NCBI GenBank assembly: GCA_021200075.1
Contig: JAJQGZ010000149.1
Span: 1 to 11,956 of the forward strand
From: Clostridiales bacterium
GTDB lineage: Bacteria; Bacillota; Clostridia; Oscillospirales; Acutalibacteraceae
Direction of reading: 5' to 3'
DNA length: 11,956 bases
Part shown: in pieces, positions 1 to 6,751 of the stretch
Numbering within the stretch: position 1 is the first letter of the stretch
Layout: each line of letters starts with the position of its first letter
The notes under the pieces: model-generated
Database searches by the model: none
The model's input: only the letters and a program-made list of their open reading frames with translations
Told to the model about the DNA's origin: nothing
Position numbers and translations under genes: made by a program

Positions 1-393
1 GCATATACCTGCGTAAGGCATATGGGCAATAAGGGCGAAAACGGCAGCTTTACAGTATTCTTCTTCTCGCTGTTTTCCTGCGTTGTCACCTATCCGTATT
101 TGATTTTCAATTTCCACCCTATGACGAAAATGCAATGGATATATCTGATACTTGTAGGCGTTTGCGCCGCCAGCGGTCAATTTGCCGTAACTGCGGCATA
201 CACATTCGCACCGAGCCATGAAATATCCGTATACGATTATTCAAATGTCATCTTCACAGCACTGAGCGGATACTTTTTCCTCGGCGGTCAGGTTCCCGAC
301 GCATTGTCATTTGTGGGTTACATCATCATCTGCGCAATGGCAGTTTGGATGTTCATATACAACAAAAAGGAACATCAGCTTGAAAAATCGTAA
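1..393 (+). CDS. EamA/DMT-family membrane transporter, C-terminal part (5' truncated by window)
   Basis: The frame is already open at base 1 and codes about 130 residues to a TAA at 391-393, so the start lies upstream of the window. The product is almost all hydrophobic, with four likely membrane segments: around the FFFSLFSCVVTYPYLIF stretch, the WIYLILVGVCAASGQF stretch, the VIFTALSGYFFLG stretch and the FVGYIIICAMAVWMFIY stretch. It ends in a short charged tail. Small-residue-rich helices, an AxSGQF...AAYTFAP turn and a last helix with a basic tail match the second EamA repeat of drug/metabolite transporters, which export or import small metabolites across the cytoplasmic membrane. The substrate cannot be told. 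No terminator is obvious after it; the nrdR promoter begins 34 bases downstream. The family call is fairly safe, subfamily unknown. Confidence 0.75.
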   Translation, partial: AYTCVRHMGNKGENGSFTVFFFSLFSCVVTYPYLIFNFHPMTKMQWIYLILVGVCAASGQFAVTAAYTFAPSHEISVYDYSNVIFTALSGYFFLGGQVPDALSFVGYIIICAMAVWMFIYNKKEHQLEKS

Positions 394-396
394 TTT

Positions 397-412
397 AATC
401 AATATATTGTTG
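397..412. promoter_or_regulatory. NrdR-box-like palindrome, upstream copy
   Basis: The 16-bp stretch has the perfect palindromic core CAATATATTG (400-409), which fits the core CwAtATaTwG of the published NrdR box (ACACwATATaTwGTGT). About 12 of 16 positions agree with the whole consensus; the outer arms are poor. It lies just after the transporter stop codon and upstream of the nrdR -35 element. Its centre is 37 bp from the second candidate, which is not the whole-turn spacing (about 31-32 or 41-42 bp) known for NrdR box pairs, so it could be chance in AT-rich DNA. Confidence 0.35.
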
Positions 413-426
413 TAAAGTAAAAATAC

Positions 427-455
427 TTGCATTTTACTATATGTTGTGTTATAAT
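427..455 (+). promoter_or_regulatory. sigma-A promoter of nrdR
   Basis: TTGCAT (427-432) and a consensus TATAAT (450-455) are separated by 17 bp, and TGT directly before the -10 makes it an extended -10 promoter. Transcription would start near 462, leaving about 33 bases of leader before the nrdR ATG. A 7-bp inverted repeat, AGTAAAA (416-422) and TTTTACT (432-438), overlaps the -35 element. Confidence 0.75.
434..449. promoter_or_regulatory. NrdR-box-like site inside the nrdR promoter spacer
   Basis: The bases TTACTATATGTTGTGT agree with the NrdR box consensus ACACwATATaTwGTGT at 13 of 16 positions by direct comparison, including the whole right arm. The site fills the spacer between the -35 and -10 elements, exactly where a repressor would block RNA polymerase. 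Autoregulation of nrdR has precedent (the Streptomyces nrdRJ operon), but here it is inferred from sequence match and position only. Confidence 0.45.
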
Positions 456-494
456 TATGATAATCAATTACGTCAAGCCGAGGAGGCACATATT

Positions 495-938
495 ATGAAA
501 TGTCCGTTTTGCGGTTACGGCGAAAGCAAGGTTATCGACTCTCGCCCGACAGAAGAGAATGAGCGTATCAGACGCCGCAGGGAATGTCTGAGGTGCAGTA
601 AGCGTTTTACCACTTATGAAATCATTGAAGATGTCCCGATAATTGTAATCAAAAAGGATAAAAGCCGTGAGGTCTTTGACCGCAATAAGATACTCAAGGG
701 TATGCTTCGTGCGTGCGAAAAGAGATCCGTCAACATCTCCGATTTGGAAGCGGCTATAAGCGAAATCGAAACCACCCTCCAATCCTCGATAGACCGAGAG
801 GTTACATCAGCTAAAATCGGCGAGCTTATTATGGAAAAGCTCAAGACGATTGACGAGGTTGCGTATGTTCGCTTTGCTTCGGTATACAAGGAGTTTGACA
901 GTGCGCAGGCATTCAGGGAAGAAATTGCAAAGATGTAA
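495..938 (+). CDS. nrdR: Transcriptional repressor NrdR of ribonucleotide reductase genes
   Basis: NrdR represses ribonucleotide reductase genes in response to the dATP/ATP level. The 147-residue product is normal family length. It opens with the diagnostic MKCPFCGYGESKVIDSRP zinc ribbon, with cysteines at 3, 6, 31 and 34 and the arginine-rich RIRRRRECLRCSKRFTTYE segment that contacts DNA. An ATP-cone follows from about residue 49 (VIKKDKSREVFDRNKI) to about 139 (VAYVRFASVYKEF). The ATG at 495 is chosen over an in-frame ATG at 441 because the zinc ribbon begins there, GAGGAGG lies 8 bases upstream, and the promoter -10 (450-455) is downstream of 441. It is a single-gene unit between its own promoter and a terminator. 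No reductase gene is in the window, so it acts in trans. Confidence 0.97.
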   Translation: MKCPFCGYGESKVIDSRPTEENERIRRRRECLRCSKRFTTYEIIEDVPIIVIKKDKSREVFDRNKILKGMLRACEKRSVNISDLEAAISEIETTLQSSIDREVTSAKIGELIMEKLKTIDEVAYVRFASVYKEFDSAQAFREEIAKM

Positions 939-951
939 ATTTAATTTTATT

Positions 952-990
952 AAAAGGGCTGTTTTCCTTTCGGTTTAACAGTCTCTTTTT
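952..990 (+). terminator. Rho-independent terminator of nrdR
   Basis: An imperfect stem pairs AAAAGGGCTGTT (952-963) with AACAGTCTCTTT (977-988), allowing two G-U pairs and one mismatch, with a 13-base loop. A T-rich run follows immediately and continues to about 997. It begins 13 bases after the nrdR stop codon. Confidence 0.75.
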
Positions 991-1080
991 ATTTTTTAAA
1001 ATTATGGTAGATATTATATTGTTTTAAATAATCGCATATGTTTAAATATAAAACAGTAGCAAAATAAACAGTATATAAAT

Positions 1081-1102
1081 ATAAAATATGAATAAAATAT
1101 GA
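1081..1102 (+). repeat. Tandem 11-bp direct repeat (2 copies)
   Basis: Two exact, abutting copies of ATAAAATATGA (1081-1091 and 1092-1102) sit in the AT-rich stretch about 30 bp upstream of the GH20 promoter. The period is close to one helical turn. It may be a curved or UP-like element or just low-complexity DNA. The rest of the 939-1234 intergenic region holds the nrdR terminator, this repeat, the GH20 promoter and a leader hairpin; no small gene is evident. Confidence 0.5.
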
Positions 1103-1129
1103 ATATTGTTTTACAAATTCAATGAAATG

Positions 1130-1158
1130 TTGAGTCTTTGCTTATTATGTGTTACAAT
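1130..1158 (+). promoter_or_regulatory. sigma-A promoter of the GH20-M28 operon
   Basis: TTGAGT (1130-1135) and TACAAT (1153-1158) are 17 bp apart, and TGT immediately before the -10 gives an extended -10. The predicted start near 1165 leaves a leader of about 70 bases before the GH20 ATG at 1235. This placement also rules out starts for the GH20 gene upstream of about 1165. Confidence 0.65.
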
Positions 1159-1176
1159 AATAAATCAGTTGGTGGA

Positions 1177-1216
1177 AAGGTACGGATATTATTCCGACTG
1201 CCGCCCGCCGTACCTT
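1177..1216 (+). promoter_or_regulatory. Leader hairpin upstream of the GH20 ribosome binding site
   Basis: A perfect 9-bp inverted repeat, AAGGTACGG (1177-1185) and CCGTACCTT (1208-1216), encloses a 22-base loop. It starts about 12 bases after the predicted transcription start and ends 4 bases before the AGAAAGGA ribosome binding site (1221-1228). There is no U-run, so it is not an intrinsic terminator. It could control translation, protect the 5' end of the mRNA, or be an operator on DNA. It matches no riboswitch class that I recognise. Confidence 0.55.
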
Positions 1217-1234
1217 ATGCAGAAAGGAAATATT

Positions 1235-2809
1235 ATGATAAATATAATTCCCCTGCCGAATGAATACAAAACCACGAGCGCTGTTTTCAACTGTGTTGAC
1301 GAGTTGAAGCTTAACTCCGACTTTGAACTAAAGCTTGTTAAATGCGAAAGAAGCGACGACGGCAAGCTGATAGTCAAAAAAGACGCTTCGCTCGGTGAAG
1401 AAGAATATACCCTTGACATTGACAAGGAAAAAATACTCATCACCACATCAACTCAAATCGGAGCGTATTACGCATTGCAATCTCTCAGACAGCTTTGCAA
1501 AGCGGAGCTTGGCGAAGTAAGCGTACAGTGCTGCAATATAAAAGATAAGCCGAGGTTCAAATGGAGAGGCTTACAGCTTGATGAAAGCCGCCACTTCTTC
1601 GGCAAAGAAGAAGTAAAAAGATTCGTAGACCATATGTTTATGATGAAGCTGAATGTTTTTCACTGGCATTTGACGGACGACCAAGGCTGGAGAGTTGAAA
1701 TAAAGAAATATCCCCTGCTGACGGAAAAAGGTTCGGTAAGAGAATATACTCAGCTAAACGGCTGGCAAAGCGGAGAACTTGTCAACGAGCGCTACGGCGG
1801 ATTTTACACCCAAGAGGATATAAAAGAAATTGTAGAATACGCAAATGAAAGAGGCATAACAGTAGTTCCCGAAATTGATTTTCCTGCGCACTGTGCATCG
1901 GCAATTGCGGCATATCCGTGGCTTGCCTGCCGTGAGCTACACAGGGATGTACCAGGCTACTTCGGAAGCCTGATACCGGAAACCAAGCTGCATATATCCG
2001 ACTGGAACAGACCGATATGCCCCGGCAAGGATAAGACCATCGAATTTATTTTTGATATACTTGACGAGATATGCGATTTGTTCCCGTCGAAATACATACA
2101 TATAGGCGGAGACGAAGCACCGAAAGAGGAATGGAAAAAATGCCCCGACTGCCGGCGCAGAATGGAAGAAAATTCGCTTAAAAACGAAGAAGACCTACAG
2201 GGCTGGTTCAATAACGAAATACTAAAACGCCTTGCAAAAAAAGGCAGACGGCTGATAGGCTGGAACGAAATACTCAAAACCGGTAATTTGGACAAAAGCA
2301 TCACGGTGCAATATTGGACGCCGAAAAAGGATAAAAGAGCGGAGCGTTTTGCAAACAGCGGCGGTTCGATAATTATGTCAAACCACCAAAGTTTTTACTT
2401 TGATATGACTTACGCACAATATCCGCTTAAAAATACTTATTCCTACTCTCCGGAGAAGTTCGGCGTAAACAAACGCAATATTGCAAATGTACTCGGCGTT
2501 GAGGGCGAGAACTGGACGGAATGGACGGATTCGAGAGAAAAGCTCGACCTATTCCTCCATCCCCGTGAAGAGGCTCTTACCGAGGTTGCGTGGACAGACG
2601 AAGATAAAAGGAATTTTGCCGATTTCAAATTAAGGCTTGACAGCTTCAAGGATTTTTACGATTATCTCGGCATAAACTATGCAGTTGATAAAATAACCGC
2701 TTTGAGAAATCCATTTGAACGGTTAAAAATATTAAAAAAGTTTTCCAAGGGAGATACTCATTTTGAGGTAAAACTGAATAAAAAATACAAAGCACAAGGA
2801 GAAAAGTAA
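1235..2809 (+). CDS. Cytoplasmic beta-N-acetylhexosaminidase, glycoside hydrolase family 20
   Basis: GH20 enzymes remove terminal beta-linked GlcNAc or GalNAc by substrate-assisted catalysis. In this 524-residue product an N-terminal GH20b-like domain (about 1-105) leads into the TIM barrel. The barrel shows RGLQLDESRHFF (near 110), HWHLTDDQGWR (from 143), VPEIDFPAH with the conserved His, the catalytic pair Asp293-Glu294 in GGDEAP, and a late substrate-site tryptophan in GENWTEW (Trp427). There is no signal peptide or anchor, so it should act inside the cell on imported oligosaccharides. The ATG at 1235 is preferred because AGAAAGGA lies about 7 bases upstream. An in-frame ATG at 1106 would precede the promoter and add 43 residues unlike the family. 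It is first in an operon with the M28 gene 1 nt downstream. Linkage specificity is unknown. Confidence 0.93.
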   Translation: MINIIPLPNEYKTTSAVFNCVDELKLNSDFELKLVKCERSDDGKLIVKKDASLGEEEYTLDIDKEKILITTSTQIGAYYALQSLRQLCKAELGEVSVQCCNIKDKPRFKWRGLQLDESRHFFGKEEVKRFVDHMFMMKLNVFHWHLTDDQGWRVEIKKYPLLTEKGSVREYTQLNGWQSGELVNERYGGFYTQEDIKEIVEYANERGITVVPEIDFPAHCASAIAAYPWLACRELHRDVPGYFGSLIPETKLHISDWNRPICPGKDKTIEFIFDILDEICDLFPSKYIHIGGDEAPKEEWKKCPDCRRRMEENSLKNEEDLQGWFNNEILKRLAKKGRRLIGWNEILKTGNLDKSITVQYWTPKKDKRAERFANSGGSIIMSNHQSFYFDMTYAQYPLKNTYSYSPEKFGVNKRNIANVLGVEGENWTEWTDSREKLDLFLHPREEALTEVAWTDEDKRNFADFKLRLDSFKDFYDYLGINYAVDKITALRNPFERLKILKKFSKGDTHFEVKLNKKYKAQGEK

Positions 2810-2810
2810 A

Positions 2811-4106
2811 ATGAAGTTTTCAGAATTTCCGCAGTCGGTAATCAAAGAAAATGTCAGGTACAGCGTTAAGGAGATTACCAACATCATCAAAAAATACGGT
2901 CCCCGTGAATCAGGCAACAACAACTGCCTTGCGGCGCAGAAGCACATCAAAAAGGAGATGGACACTTTCTGCGACGAGACAAGCTTTGAATCCTATAAAA
3001 TGGCGCCAAAAGCTTTTTTGCAGTGGACTAAGTTTGTAGCCGCTTCCGTTTTTCTTGCAGTTGCGGTATGCGCAGCGCTCGTATTCACAAGCGTTATAAG
3101 TATGTTCGTGGCGCAGTGCATTGTCGGCGCAGTTATATTTATAGGGCTTTTTGTAACGGTTATGGAATTTCTTTTGTACAAGCGTTTTACCGATGTCTTT
3201 TACAAAAAAATCGAGGGGCATAATCTCCTCGGAGTAAGAAAACCGACCGGAGAAGTTAAAAGAAGAATAGTAATCAGCGGTCATATTGATTCGGCATACG
3301 AGTGGAGACACGTTTACTACGGCAAAAAATTTCCTCTTATGACAATACTTATGAGCTGGACTATCGGCGGAGCAATAATTTCATTTGTGATTGCCGTTAT
3401 CGCAATCATCGCACATTTTGTTGATATGGGCGCTTTCGGCGAATTCATTACGGACTACAGTTACTTTTTCCATTTTCTCACCGCTCTTGCGATGGTTACG
3501 CTTTTCCTCTTTGTTGATTTCAGTACAATTTCTCCCGGTGCAAACGACAACCTTACAGGTACTTATGCCGCAGTATGCGCACTTCGTATGCTCGATATGG
3601 CAGGTGTTGATTTTGAAAACACCGAAGTTTGTGCAATGGTAACCGACGGCGAAGAAGCAGGTTTGAGAGGCTGCAAGCAGTGGGCAAAAGACCATTACGA
3701 CGAATATGTCAACAGCGGAGTTGAAACCGCAGTGCTTTGCGTTGATACGCTTACAGACCTTGAATATCTCAATGTTTACAACAGGGATATGACCGGAACT
3801 GTTAAGCACAATAAGAGATTCAGTCAGCTTGTTATGGATTCCGCAGAAGAAGCGGGACACGACGACTTGAAATTTGCAAATGTATTTTTCGGCTCGTCGG
3901 ACGCCGCCGCATTCACTCAGGCGGGTATCACGGCAACCTGCCTTGCCGCAATGGATCCGGCTCCTGCCGATTACTATCATAACCGCCGTGACAGCTTTGA
4001 CCGCCTTGTTCCCGAAGCTATCAAAACAGGATACGAGGTAATCATTTCGACCATACTTAACTTTGACGAAAACGGTCTCGGTGAAGTAAAGGAAGAAAAA
4101 AAGTAA
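2811..4106 (+). CDS. M28-family zinc aminopeptidase-like protein with four membrane segments
   Basis: M28 enzymes are co-catalytic dizinc exopeptidases. All expected metal ligands are visible in the 431-residue product: His158 in GHIDSA, bridging Asp246 in PGANDN, Glu281-Glu282 in DGEEAG (general base and ligand), Asp312 in CVDT, and His390 in YYHNRRDSFD. Unusually, hydrophobic helices interrupt the fold: two before the first ligand (about 74-93 and 97-122) and two between His158 and Asp246 (about 178-202 and 217-236). This makes it an integral membrane protein; the catalytic halves are on the same face if each pair is a hairpin. The ATG follows the GH20 stop by 1 nt, with AAGGAG (2796-2801) inside the GH20 coding end, so the two are co-transcribed and probably translationally coupled. 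No signal peptide is seen. Peptide substrate and catalytic side (cytoplasmic or external) are unknown. Confidence 0.88.
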   Translation: MKFSEFPQSVIKENVRYSVKEITNIIKKYGPRESGNNNCLAAQKHIKKEMDTFCDETSFESYKMAPKAFLQWTKFVAASVFLAVAVCAALVFTSVISMFVAQCIVGAVIFIGLFVTVMEFLLYKRFTDVFYKKIEGHNLLGVRKPTGEVKRRIVISGHIDSAYEWRHVYYGKKFPLMTILMSWTIGGAIISFVIAVIAIIAHFVDMGAFGEFITDYSYFFHFLTALAMVTLFLFVDFSTISPGANDNLTGTYAAVCALRMLDMAGVDFENTEVCAMVTDGEEAGLRGCKQWAKDHYDEYVNSGVETAVLCVDTLTDLEYLNVYNRDMTGTVKHNKRFSQLVMDSAEEAGHDDLKFANVFFGSSDAAAFTQAGITATCLAAMDPAPADYYHNRRDSFDRLVPEAIKTGYEVIISTILNFDENGLGEVKEEKK

Positions 4107-4143
4107 AATAATATCGCATATAAAATACGGATTAAAACAATTG

Positions 4144-4178
4144 AAAGTCCCGAGAACATCAAGCTCTCGGGACTTTTT
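4144..4178 (+). terminator. Terminator of the GH20-M28 operon, possibly bidirectional
   Basis: A perfect 12-bp stem, AAAGTCCCGAGA (4144-4155) with TCTCGGGACTTT (4165-4176), has a 9-base loop and ends in five T residues. It lies 37 bases after the M28 stop. On the minus strand the same stem is followed by a weaker T-containing stretch, so it may also stop transcription from clpC, which converges from the right; no better minus-strand terminator is seen closer to clpC. Confidence 0.9.
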
Positions 4179-4209
4179 AATTGATAAATTTATAGCAGAT
4201 TACAGCGGG

Positions 4210-4232
4210 CGGATAATATCCGACCATATGGT
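4210..4232. repeat. Two abutting palindromes in the convergent intergenic region
   Basis: CGGATAATATCCG (4210-4222, 6-bp arms around one base) is followed directly by ACCATATGGT (4223-4232, perfect 10-bp palindrome). They lie between the shared terminator and the clpC stop codon, where promoters are not expected. Function is unknown; they could be a protein-binding site, part of the clpC mRNA 3' structure, or chance. Confidence 0.4.
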
Positions 4233-4284
4233 GAGCAGTTCTGTTTTCCAAATGCTTTTACTGAGCAATCATCATTTTCTGCGA

Positions 4285-6708
4285 TTAGGAGAAAGTAAAC
4301 TCTCCGTCTTGATAATCGACGGTGCATTTTTCGCCGAGTTTATTTTCGAGAATCAGCTCGGAAAGCTTATCTTCAATCTTTGTCTGAATTGCACGGCGGA
4401 GAGGTCTTGCGCCGTAAACCTTGTCAAAACCTGCGTCCGCTATTGCGGAAAGTGCGCTGTCGGTTATTTCAAGCTCGGCGCCGACTTCCTTAACCCTCTT
4501 TGAAAGAGACTTCATCATACGGCTTGCAATTTCCTTTATATCGTCCTTTTCAAGCTGGTTGAAAACGACTATTTCATCAACACGGTTGAGAAATTCCGGC
4601 TTAAAGGTTGCACGAAGATCCACCATAACAAGATTTTCGATATTCCTGTTTTCGTCATTATCGTCCGAACCGAAGCCGAGCGAAAGCTTGCCGTCCGTTA
4701 TCTTTGAAGCGCCGACATTTGAAGTCATTATGATAACGGCATTTTTGAAGCTGACTTTTCTGCCCTGCGAATCCGTGAGAACACCGTCCTCAAGAATTTG
4801 AAGAAGCATATTGAACGCATCGGGATGAGCCTTTTCAATCTCGTCAAAGAGGACTACGGAATAAGGCTTCCTCCTGATTTTCTCCGTAAGCTGACCGCCC
4901 TCGTCAAATCCGACATAACCGGGAGGCGAACCTATCAGCTTTGACACCGTATGCTTTTCCATATACTCGGACATATCAAGCTTTATAATAGCTTCCTCAT
5001 CACCGAACATTGCCTGTGCCAACGCCTTGCAAAGCTCGGTTTTACCGACACCGGTCGGGCCGAGGAATATAAACGAGCCTATCGGCCGTTTGGGGTCTTT
5101 AAGCCCTGCTCTGCCCCGCCTGATTGCAGATGAGACGGAGGTTACCGCCCTGTCCTGACCGACAATCCTTTCGTGAAGAATACCCTCGAGTTTAAGCAGC
5201 TTTTCGGATTCCTCCCTGGTTATCTGAGTAATCGGAATACCTGTCCAGGAGGAAACAACGCCCGCAATATCCTCTTTGGTTATCTCTTTAACCTGATGAG
5301 AGGAGATATTTTTCCACTTTTCCTTTTCCTCGTCAAGAAGTGTGCGCAGGCTCTTTTCCTTATCCCTGAGCTTTGCCGCCTGTTCAAAATCCTGCGAACG
5401 CACGGCGGAAGCCTTTTCTTCCTCTATGGATTTAATTTCCTTTTCCATTTCTTTAAGATTATCGGGAACGGTATAAGCGTTAAGTCTTACCTTGGAAGCC
5501 GCTTCGTCAATAAGGTCTATCGCTTTGTCCGGGAGAAATCTGTCGGTTATATATCTTGCGGACATTTCAACAGCATTGTTGATTGCTTCGTCCGTTATCT
5601 TAACCTTGTGATGCGCCTCGTATTTATCACGCAAGCCCTTTAAAATATCGACGGTTTCCTCCTGAGTGGGTTCGCCGACCGTTACTGGCTGGAATCGCCT
5701 TTCAAGAGCGGAATCCTTTTCTATATTCTTCCTGTACTCGTCAATCGTCGTTGCGCCGATAACCTGTATCTCGCCCCTTGCAAGAGCGGGTTTAAGAATA
5801 TTGGCGGCGTCTGTTGCACCCTCGGCGGCACCTGCGCCGATTATTGTGTGAACCTCGTCGATAAAGAGTATCACATCTCCCGCGTTCTTTACCTCGTCCA
5901 TCGCTTTCTTGATTCTTTCCTCAAAATCGCCCCTGTACTTTGTTCCGGCAACCATTGAGGTTAAATCAAGCGCAACAATTTTTTTATCGTTTAAAAGCTC
6001 CGGCACTTCGCCCCTCACTATTTTGAGAGCAAGTCCCTCGGCTATTGCTGTTTTGCCGACGCCCGGTTCACCGATAAGACAAGGATTGTTTTTAGTCCTG
6101 CGGGAAAGAATTTGAATAACCCTGCTTATCTCCTTTTCCCTGCCGATAACCGGGTCAATCTTGCCGTCCTTTGCCGAAGAGGTTAAATCCTTGCCGAATT
6201 CGTCAAGAGTCGGAGTTTTCGACTTGCCGTTTTTACCCTGGCGGGAATTGCCTTTTGTCTGAGTGTCTCCCCTGCCGACCGTGTTTACAAGATCTTCAAA
6301 AAGTCTGCTTTCGTCAGTACCGAGAGCATTCAAGAAGCTTACCGCATAAGAATCGCCCTCTCTGAGCAAAGCCATAAGCAAATGCTCGGTATCGACAAAG
6401 CTGTGCCTCATAGAGCGTGCAAACTGAAATGCAACATCGAGTATCCTCTTACTTCTCGGCGTTAAATCATCGGGAGTAAGCCTGGTAGGAACTCCCTCGC
6501 CGATATTTTCCTTTATCAGCTTTTCAACATCCTCGGCGGTAATTCCTTTTTCGTCGAGAACGGAATATGCAACGCCGCCCTCGACTTTGAGCATACCCAA
6601 AAGGATATGCTCGCTGCCTACATAATTATGTCCTAAATCCTCGGCAGCCTTTATTGCAAGATTAAGGACTTCATTTGCCTTTTGTGTAAAATAACTGAAT
6701 TTATACAT
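4285..6708 (-). CDS. clpC: AAA+ ATPase ClpC, unfoldase of the ClpCP protease
   Basis: ClpC is the hexameric unfoldase that hands damaged or tagged proteins to ClpP. The 807 residues match the family length (about 810). In order: two Clp-N repeats (about 1-145), ATPase domain 1 with Walker A GEPGVGKT (213-220) and Walker B LFIDE (to 285), a middle domain with a UVR-type helical motif (about 425-460), ATPase domain 2 with GPTGVGKT (550-557) and VVLFDE (to 623), an LGF tripeptide (677-679) in the loop expected to dock ClpP, and the small C-terminal domain with GARPLRR. Glu33 (GSEH) and Glu108 (DTEH) correspond to the two glutamates that bind phosphoarginine in Bacillus ClpC. AAAGGAGG (6717-6724) lies 8 bases before the ATG. 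It is the last gene of the ctsR operon, 43 bases after mcsB, with no separate promoter seen. Confidence 0.98.
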   Translation of the reverse strand: MYKFSYFTQKANEVLNLAIKAAEDLGHNYVGSEHILLGMLKVEGGVAYSVLDEKGITAEDVEKLIKENIGEGVPTRLTPDDLTPRSKRILDVAFQFARSMRHSFVDTEHLLMALLREGDSYAVSFLNALGTDESRLFEDLVNTVGRGDTQTKGNSRQGKNGKSKTPTLDEFGKDLTSSAKDGKIDPVIGREKEISRVIQILSRRTKNNPCLIGEPGVGKTAIAEGLALKIVRGEVPELLNDKKIVALDLTSMVAGTKYRGDFEERIKKAMDEVKNAGDVILFIDEVHTIIGAGAAEGATDAANILKPALARGEIQVIGATTIDEYRKNIEKDSALERRFQPVTVGEPTQEETVDILKGLRDKYEAHHKVKITDEAINNAVEMSARYITDRFLPDKAIDLIDEAASKVRLNAYTVPDNLKEMEKEIKSIEEEKASAVRSQDFEQAAKLRDKEKSLRTLLDEEKEKWKNISSHQVKEITKEDIAGVVSSWTGIPITQITREESEKLLKLEGILHERIVGQDRAVTSVSSAIRRGRAGLKDPKRPIGSFIFLGPTGVGKTELCKALAQAMFGDEEAIIKLDMSEYMEKHTVSKLIGSPPGYVGFDEGGQLTEKIRRKPYSVVLFDEIEKAHPDAFNMLLQILEDGVLTDSQGRKVSFKNAVIIMTSNVGASKITDGKLSLGFGSDDNDENRNIENLVMVDLRATFKPEFLNRVDEIVVFNQLEKDDIKEIASRMMKSLSKRVKEVGAELEITDSALSAIADAGFDKVYGARPLRRAIQTKIEDKLSELILENKLGEKCTVDYQDGEFTFS

Positions 6709-6751
6709 TGCTGTTTCCTCCTTTTTAAGGACGGGAATAACACTGCACGGC

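Noticed and set aside
1106..1234. A 43-codon N-terminal extension of the GH20 gene from an ATG at 1106
   Set aside because: It would start upstream of a good promoter (1130-1158), runs through the leader hairpin, has no ribosome binding site and does not look like GH20 sequence.
1165..1234. A known riboswitch in the GH20 leader
   Set aside because: The leader is only about 70 bases with one hairpin and no conserved core that I recognise (guanidine, preQ1, glmS and c-di-GMP classes considered).
3381..3980. A 199-codon open frame on the minus strand opposite the M28 gene
   Set aside because: It mirrors the M28 coding sequence, has no family resemblance and no ribosome binding site; the plus-strand frame has all M28 motifs.
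5173..5643. A 156-codon plus-strand frame within clpC
   Set aside because: It is antisense to the ATPase and UVR regions of ClpC and has no recognisable domain.
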